Assembly: GCF_030758345.1 (NCBI RefSeq) | Contig: NZ_JAVAMO010000001.1 | Location: 744,001 to 808,000, forward strand | Length of the DNA stretch: 64,000 nt | Origin: Ruegeria discodermiae | GTDB taxonomy: Bacteria > Pseudomonadota > Alphaproteobacteria > Rhodobacterales > Rhodobacteraceae | Reading direction: 5' to 3' | Part shown: positions 60,134-64,000 of the stretch, piece after piece | Numbering within the stretch: position 1 is the first letter of the stretch | Layout: the number at the start of each line of letters is the position of its first letter | Made by a program: the position numbers and the translations under genes | The notes under the pieces: model-generated | What the model was told of the DNA's origin: nothing | What the model saw: the letters and a program-made list of their open reading frames with translations, nothing else | The model's database searches: none

Positions 60134-60163
60134 CAAAAAAGAAGGGGGGCTTGCACCCCCCTT
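60134..60163 (-). terminator. Strong minus-strand terminator ending the nrdJ-side transcript
   Basis: AAGGGGGG-loop-CCCCCCTT with a 6-base loop, followed on the minus strand by CTTTTTT. No gene ends close by on that strand; nrdJ stops 440 bases earlier. Confidence 0.9.
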
Positions 60164-60606
60164 GTTGAGTTTCGCCGTTCAGGCTCATCTAGTTTACCGC
60201 CCGTGTTTTATTGCCTGCGGCCTGAACGTCGTTAGGGGCGAGCGCACCCGCCCCGGATGAGAGTGGGAGGACCGAACTTCCGCCCCACCCTAGCTCGTCG
60301 GGGTCAGGCGAACCTGTCGCCTGCACCCCTACACGCCATCTCTGGCGCGATTCTCTTACACGTTGTCTGGCGATCCCAACCGTGAGTGGCTTGGCTTTGC
60401 CTGGGTGTTTTCCACAGAGCTGTGAGGTTTTCTGAGGTTAAGTCTTGGGACAACTCTGTATTTCCCCGCCTGAAATTGATCGCCTGTTACGCCCGTGTTT
60501 CCTTTCGCTATCCGACCTCCCCCGGTTGGACCCGGTTCTTCCAAGCCCCCCGCTTGCGGGAGATCCATCGGGGGCCGGTGCATTCACACCGGTCCCCTCA
60601 GTTTCT
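60164..60606 (-). ncRNA. Hairpin-rich gene-free tract downstream of nrdJ
   Basis: About 440 bases with no supportable protein (a 75-codon open frame at 60356-60583 lacks a ribosome site and looks spurious). On the minus strand it holds a run of stable hairpins: GGGGTGCAGGCGA/TCGCCTGACCCC (60300-60329), a GTGGG...CCCAC stem, GGGGCG/CGCCCC, GTTCAGGC/GCCTGAAC (60177-60227), then the terminator at 60134. Either a structured 3-prime untranslated region of nrdJ or an independent RNA. It does not match RNase P, SRP or tmRNA motifs that I know. The adjoining 59887-60133 shows nothing clear. Confidence 0.45.
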
Positions 60607-63600
60607 TCAGCTACACCCACTCGTTGCGCCGCAGGTGTTGCACTTCATGCAGGTGCCGTTGCGCACCAGCGTGTAGTTGCCGCATTCGCCGCAGGGATCG
60701 CCCTCATAGCCCTGCATCTTGGCTTTGGTACGAGCATCCATGCTGACCATGCCGGTGCTGAGCGCGGTTTCGCCCCCGGTTTCCGGGACCAGCGTGCTCA
60801 GCGCCTGAGCGGGGTCCATCGCGCCGTCCAACGCAACGCCGCCCATGGTCTGGCCACCGTTCAGCACCACCAGTTCCTGCGGCAGACGTTTGCGCAGATA
60901 GCCGGTCGAGCTGATCTGTTTCAGCACCTCCAGTGATTTCGAGGCCGCGGTTTCGCTGATCTCGGTGACGTTGGACACGCCCTCTTCCTCGCCCCGGCCC
61001 AGATCGTCAAAGCTCGCGCCTTCGGGTTTCACATGGGCCAGATCGGTGCGGTCCAGATAAGACACGGCAAGTTCGCGGAAGATATAGTCGAGGATCGACG
61101 TGGCATTCTTGATGCTGTCATTGCCCTGCACCATGCCCGCCGGTTCGAACTTGGTGAAGGTGAAGGCATCGACGAACTCCTCCAGCGGCACGCCATATTG
61201 CAGACCGACCGAGACCGCGATGGCGAAGTTGTTCATCATCGCCCGGAAGCCCGCGCCTTCCTTGTGCATGTCGATGAAGATTTCGCCCAGATTGCCATCC
61301 TCGTATTCGCCGGTGCGCAGATAGACCTTGTGGCCGCCCACGATGGCTTTCTGGGTATAGCCTTTGCGGCGTTCAGGCATCTTTTCGCGATGGGATTTGA
61401 CGACCTCCTTGACCACCACCTTTTCGATGATCTTCTCGGCCAGAACAGCAGCCTTTTCCTGGGTCGAGCCGCTTTCCAGCACCTCTGCCGCCTCGTCGTC
61501 ATCCTCGACCAGCGCCGCCGCCAGCGGCTGGCTCAGCTTCGAGCCGTCGCGATAAAGCGCGTTGGCTTTGATGCCCAGCGACCAGCTCAGTTCATAGGCC
61601 TTCTGGCAATCTTCGATGGTGGCGTCATTGGGCATGTTGATCGTTTTGGAGATCGCGCCCGAGATGAAGCTTTGCGCCGCCGCCATCATGGTGATGTGGC
61701 TGTCGACCGACAGGAACCGCTTGCCCTTCTTTCCGCAGGGGTTGGCGCAGTCGAAGATGCCGTAATGCTCTTCGCTCAGATGCGGCGCGCCTTCCAGCGT
61801 CATGGTTCCGCAGACATGGTCGTTGGCCGCGTCGATATCCGCCTTGGAGAAGCCCAGATGCCGCAGCAGGTCGAAGGTGGGATCGTTCAGCTTGGCCGCC
61901 GGGATGCCCAGTACACCGGTGCAGAAATCCTCGCCCAGCGTCCACTGGTTGAAGACGAAGCGGATGTCGAAGGCCGAGGCCAGTGCCGCATCCACCTTGG
62001 CCAGTTCATTGGCCCCGAAGCCATGCCCCGCCAGCGAGGTGTGGTTGATACCGGGCGCGTTGCCGATGGTGCCGTGACCCACCGCGTAAGACACGATTTC
62101 CTCGATCTGGGCGCTGGAATAACCCAGCTTTTCCAGCGAGGCGGGCACCGAGCGGTTGATGATCTTGAAATAGCCACCGCCTGCGAGCTTCTTGAACTTC
62201 ACCAGCGCGAAGTCCGGCTCGATGCCCGTGGTGTCACAATCCATCACCAGACCGATGGTGCCGGTGGGCGCGATGACAGTGGCCTGCGCGTTGCGATAGC
62301 CGTTCTTTTCGCCAAGGCTCAGCGCCTCGTCCCAGGCGGTCATGGCCAGTTGCACCAGACGCGGATCGGGACAGTTGTTGTGATCCATCGGCACCGGCTT
62401 GACGCTCAGCTTTTCATAGCCGTTCACCGCGCCATGGGCGGCGTTGCGGTGGTTGCGGATGACGCGCAGCATATGCTCGGCATTGCGCTCATAGCCTGCA
62501 AATGGCCCCAGTTCCCCGGCGATCTCGGCCGAGGTGGCATAGGCCACGCCGGTCATGATCGCGGTCAGCGAGCCACAAAGCGCCCGGCCTTCGTCGCTGT
62601 CATAGGAATAGCCCATGTTCATCAGCAAACCGCCAATATTGGCATAGCCCAGACCCAGCGTGCGGAAGTCATAAGACAGCTGCGCGATTTCCTTGGACGG
62701 GAACTGCGCCATGGTCACGCTGACCTCCAGCGTCAGGGTCCAAAGGCGGGTTGCGTGCATGTAGCCCTCGGCCTGGAACTCGCCATCCTTGAGGAAGGTC
62801 AGCAGGTTCATCGAGGCCAGGTTGCAGGCGGTGTCGTCCAGGAACATGTATTCCGAACAGGGGTTTGAGCCGCGAATCTCACCATCTGTCGGGCAGGTAT
62901 GCCAGTCATTGACGGTGTCGTGGTACTGAATGCCCGGATCGGCGCAGGCCCAGGCCGCATGACCGACCTTTTCCCACAGATCGCGCGCCTTGACGGTCTT
63001 GGCTACCTTGCCATCGACGCGGTTGATCAACTCCCAATCGGCGTCCTTTTCGACCGCGGTCAGGAAGGCGTTGGTCACCCGAATCGAGTTGTTCGAGTTC
63101 TGGCCCGAGACCGAGTTATAGGCCTCGGAGTCCCAATCCGTGTCATAGGTCGGGAATTCAATGCTGGTATGGCCCTGCTTGGCATAATCCAGCACGCGTT
63201 TGATATAGGTCTCAGGCACGGCCACGTTTTTGGCTTCGCGCACAGCGGCTTTCAGGCCGTCATTGACCTTGGGGTCATAGGCGTCGGCTTCCGCTCCGTC
63301 CCAAGCGCGGATGGCCTCGAAAATGCCGTTCAGCATCTTCTCGTGCATCTTCGATCCGGCAACGATCGAGGCCACCTTTTGCTCTTCGAGGACCTTCCAG
63401 TCGATGAACGCCTCGATATCGGGGTGATCGGCATCCACGATCACCATCTTCGCTGCCCGACGGGTTGTCCCGCCTGATTTGATCGCGCCCGCAGCACGAT
63501 CGCCGATTTTCAGAAAACCCATCAGGCCAGAGGACTTTCCGCCCCCCGACAGCGGTTCACCTTCGCCGCGCAAGTGGCTGAAATTGGTACCGGTTCCCGA

Positions 63601-64000
63601 GCCGTACTTGAACAACCGTGCCTCGCGCACCCAGAGATCCATGATGCCGCCGTCATTGACCAGATCGTCATCGACAGACTGGATAAAGCAGGCATGAGGC
63701 TGGGGATGCTCATAGGCCGATTTCGACTTGGTCAGCTTGCCGGTCTTGTGATCGACATAGTGATGCCCCTGCGCCGGGCCGTCGATGCCATAGGCCCAGT
63801 GCAGACCGGTGTTGAACCATTGCGGCGAGTTGGGGGCTGCGCGTTGAGTGGCGAGCATGAACCGCATTTCGTCGTAATAGGCCTGCGCGTCTTCTTCGGT
63901 CGAGAAATAGCCGCCCTTCCAGCCCCAATAGGTCCAGGCACCGGCAAGACGATCAAACACCTGCTTGGAGGAGGTCTCGCCGCCAAATTCGGCATCATCA
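60607..64000 (-). CDS. nrdJ: Adenosylcobalamin-dependent ribonucleotide reductase (class II), partial at the window edge
   Basis: 1131 codons visible; the frame continues past 64000, so the N-terminus is missing. It reduces ribonucleotides to deoxyribonucleotides using B12 and so needs no oxygen. Active-site motifs: [41 protein letters not shown]; a TSCPase-like domain ([23 protein letters not shown]) follows, and the C-terminal CxxC...CxxC tail ([17 protein letters not shown]) relays electrons. Strong match to the long alphaproteobacterial NrdJ form. Confidence 0.97.
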   Translation of the reverse strand, partial: DDAEFGGETSSKQVFDRLAGAWTYWGWKGGYFSTEEDAQAYYDEMRFMLATQRAAPNSPQWFNTGLHWAYGIDGPAQGHHYVDHKTGKLTKSKSAYEHPQPHACFIQSVDDDLVNDGGIMDLWVREARLFKYGSGTGTNFSHLRGEGEPLSGGGKSSGLMGFLKIGDRAAGAIKSGGTTRRAAKMVIVDADHPDIEAFIDWKVLEEQKVASIVAGSKMHEKMLNGIFEAIRAWDGAEADAYDPKVNDGLKAAVREAKNVAVPETYIKRVLDYAKQGHTSIEFPTYDTDWDSEAYNSVSGQNSNNSIRVTNAFLTAVEKDADWELINRVDGKVAKTVKARDLWEKVGHAAWACADPGIQYHDTVNDWHTCPTDGEIRGSNPCSEYMFLDDTACNLASMNLLTFLKDGEFQAEGYMHATRLWTLTLEVSVTMAQFPSKEIAQLSYDFRTLGLGYANIGGLLMNMGYSYDSDEGRALCGSLTAIMTGVAYATSAEIAGELGPFAGYERNAEHMLRVIRNHRNAAHGAVNGYEKLSVKPVPMDHNNCPDPRLVQLAMTAWDEALSLGEKNGYRNAQATVIAPTGTIGLVMDCDTTGIEPDFALVKFKKLAGGGYFKIINRSVPASLEKLGYSSAQIEEIVSYAVGHGTIGNAPGINHTSLAGHGFGANELAKVDAALASAFDIRFVFNQWTLGEDFCTGVLGIPAAKLNDPTFDLLRHLGFSKADIDAANDHVCGTMTLEGAPHLSEEHYGIFDCANPCGKKGKRFLSVDSHITMMAAAQSFISGAISKTINMPNDATIEDCQKAYELSWSLGIKANALYRDGSKLSQPLAAALVEDDDEAAEVLESGSTQEKAAVLAEKIIEKVVVKEVVKSHREKMPERRKGYTQKAIVGGHKVYLRTGEYEDGNLGEIFIDMHKEGAGFRAMMNNFAIAVSVGLQYGVPLEEFVDAFTFTKFEPAGMVQGNDSIKNATSILDYIFRELAVSYLDRTDLAHVKPEGASFDDLGRGEEEGVSNVTEISETAASKSLEVLKQISSTGYLRKRLPQELVVLNGGQTMGGVALDGAMDPAQALSTLVPETGGETALSTGMVSMDARTKAKMQGYEGDPCGECGNYTLVRNGTCMKCNTCGATSGCS

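Noticed and set aside
60356-60583. 75-codon minus-strand frame between nrdJ and the terminator
   Set aside because: No ribosome site, biased composition, falls in hairpin-rich sequence; treated as non-coding.
61033-62868. 611-codon plus-strand open frame antisense to nrdJ
   Set aside because: Mirror of the nrdJ codon pattern; no ribosome site and no recognisable domain.

Overview
This window looks like chromosomal DNA of a marine alphaproteobacterium of the Roseobacter group (Rhodobacteraceae, Ruegeria-like). That is an inference from gene content and order: CtrA with its inhibitor SciP beside ligA-recG, a class II cobalamin-dependent ribonucleotide reductase, two MttB-family methyltransferases, an NDUFAF6-like phytoene synthase homologue, DUF6477 and DUF1127 small proteins, high GC and frequent ATGA/TGATG gene overlaps. 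I see no rRNA, no convincing tRNA, no CRISPR array, no insertion sequence and no prophage. The window is mostly ordinary chromosome with a few accessory patches (about 2.1-2.9 kb and 5.0-8.9 kb).

Layout. 0.1-9.8 kb: a DUF6477 protein, the first MttB-like protein, a cysteine-rich protein built from a duplicated metal-site module, an acetyltransferase, guaA, two methyltransferase-fold proteins, a drug/metabolite transporter, a FadL-type porin and a P-loop protein. 9.8-18.9 kb: a secreted protein, metA (acetyl-CoA type by residue 111), an alpha/beta hydrolase, PPK2 polyphosphate kinase overlapping a TetR regulator, a truncated globin translationally coupled to a PAS-class III nucleotide cyclase, rpsI-rplM, an NTF2-like protein, and a MocR regulator divergent from a DUF1127 gene. 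18.9-25.2 kb: thioesterase, enoyl-CoA hydratase relative, trmFO-methyltransferase-gluQRS, hisI, an Fe-S scaffold protein, MarC, and a free-standing unit for a 39-residue membrane peptide behind a LexA-type box. 25.4-31 kb: recG, ligA, ctrA and sciP on the minus strand. 31-32.2 kb: mnmA.

32.2-44.0 kb is a long minus-strand envelope cluster: frr, uppS, cdsA, dxr, rseP, an unlisted 41-residue membrane protein, bamA, skp, fabZ, lpxA, lpxI, lpxB and a small transporter. It covers undecaprenyl, phospholipid and lipid A precursor synthesis plus outer-membrane protein assembly. 44.2-51 kb: a LysR regulator divergent from a second DUF1127-like gene, then HNH nuclease, RluE-like pseudouridine synthase, small enzymes, an AlkA-like glycosylase and an MFS transporter. 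50.2-54.7 kb: a minus-strand operon cysS-cimA-methyltransferase-phytoene-synthase-like. 54.9-59.9 kb: small proteins, an aminotransferase, a barrel outer-membrane protein, the second MttB-like protein and an EF-hand protein. 60.1-64 kb: a hairpin-rich gene-free tract ending in a strong terminator, downstream of nrdJ, which runs off the window edge.

Most worth a second look: the globin-cyclase pair (a candidate heme-gas to cyclic nucleotide sensor), the LexA-box peptide unit, the duplicated CxC/CxxxxC/CxxH protein, and the structured non-coding tract beside nrdJ.
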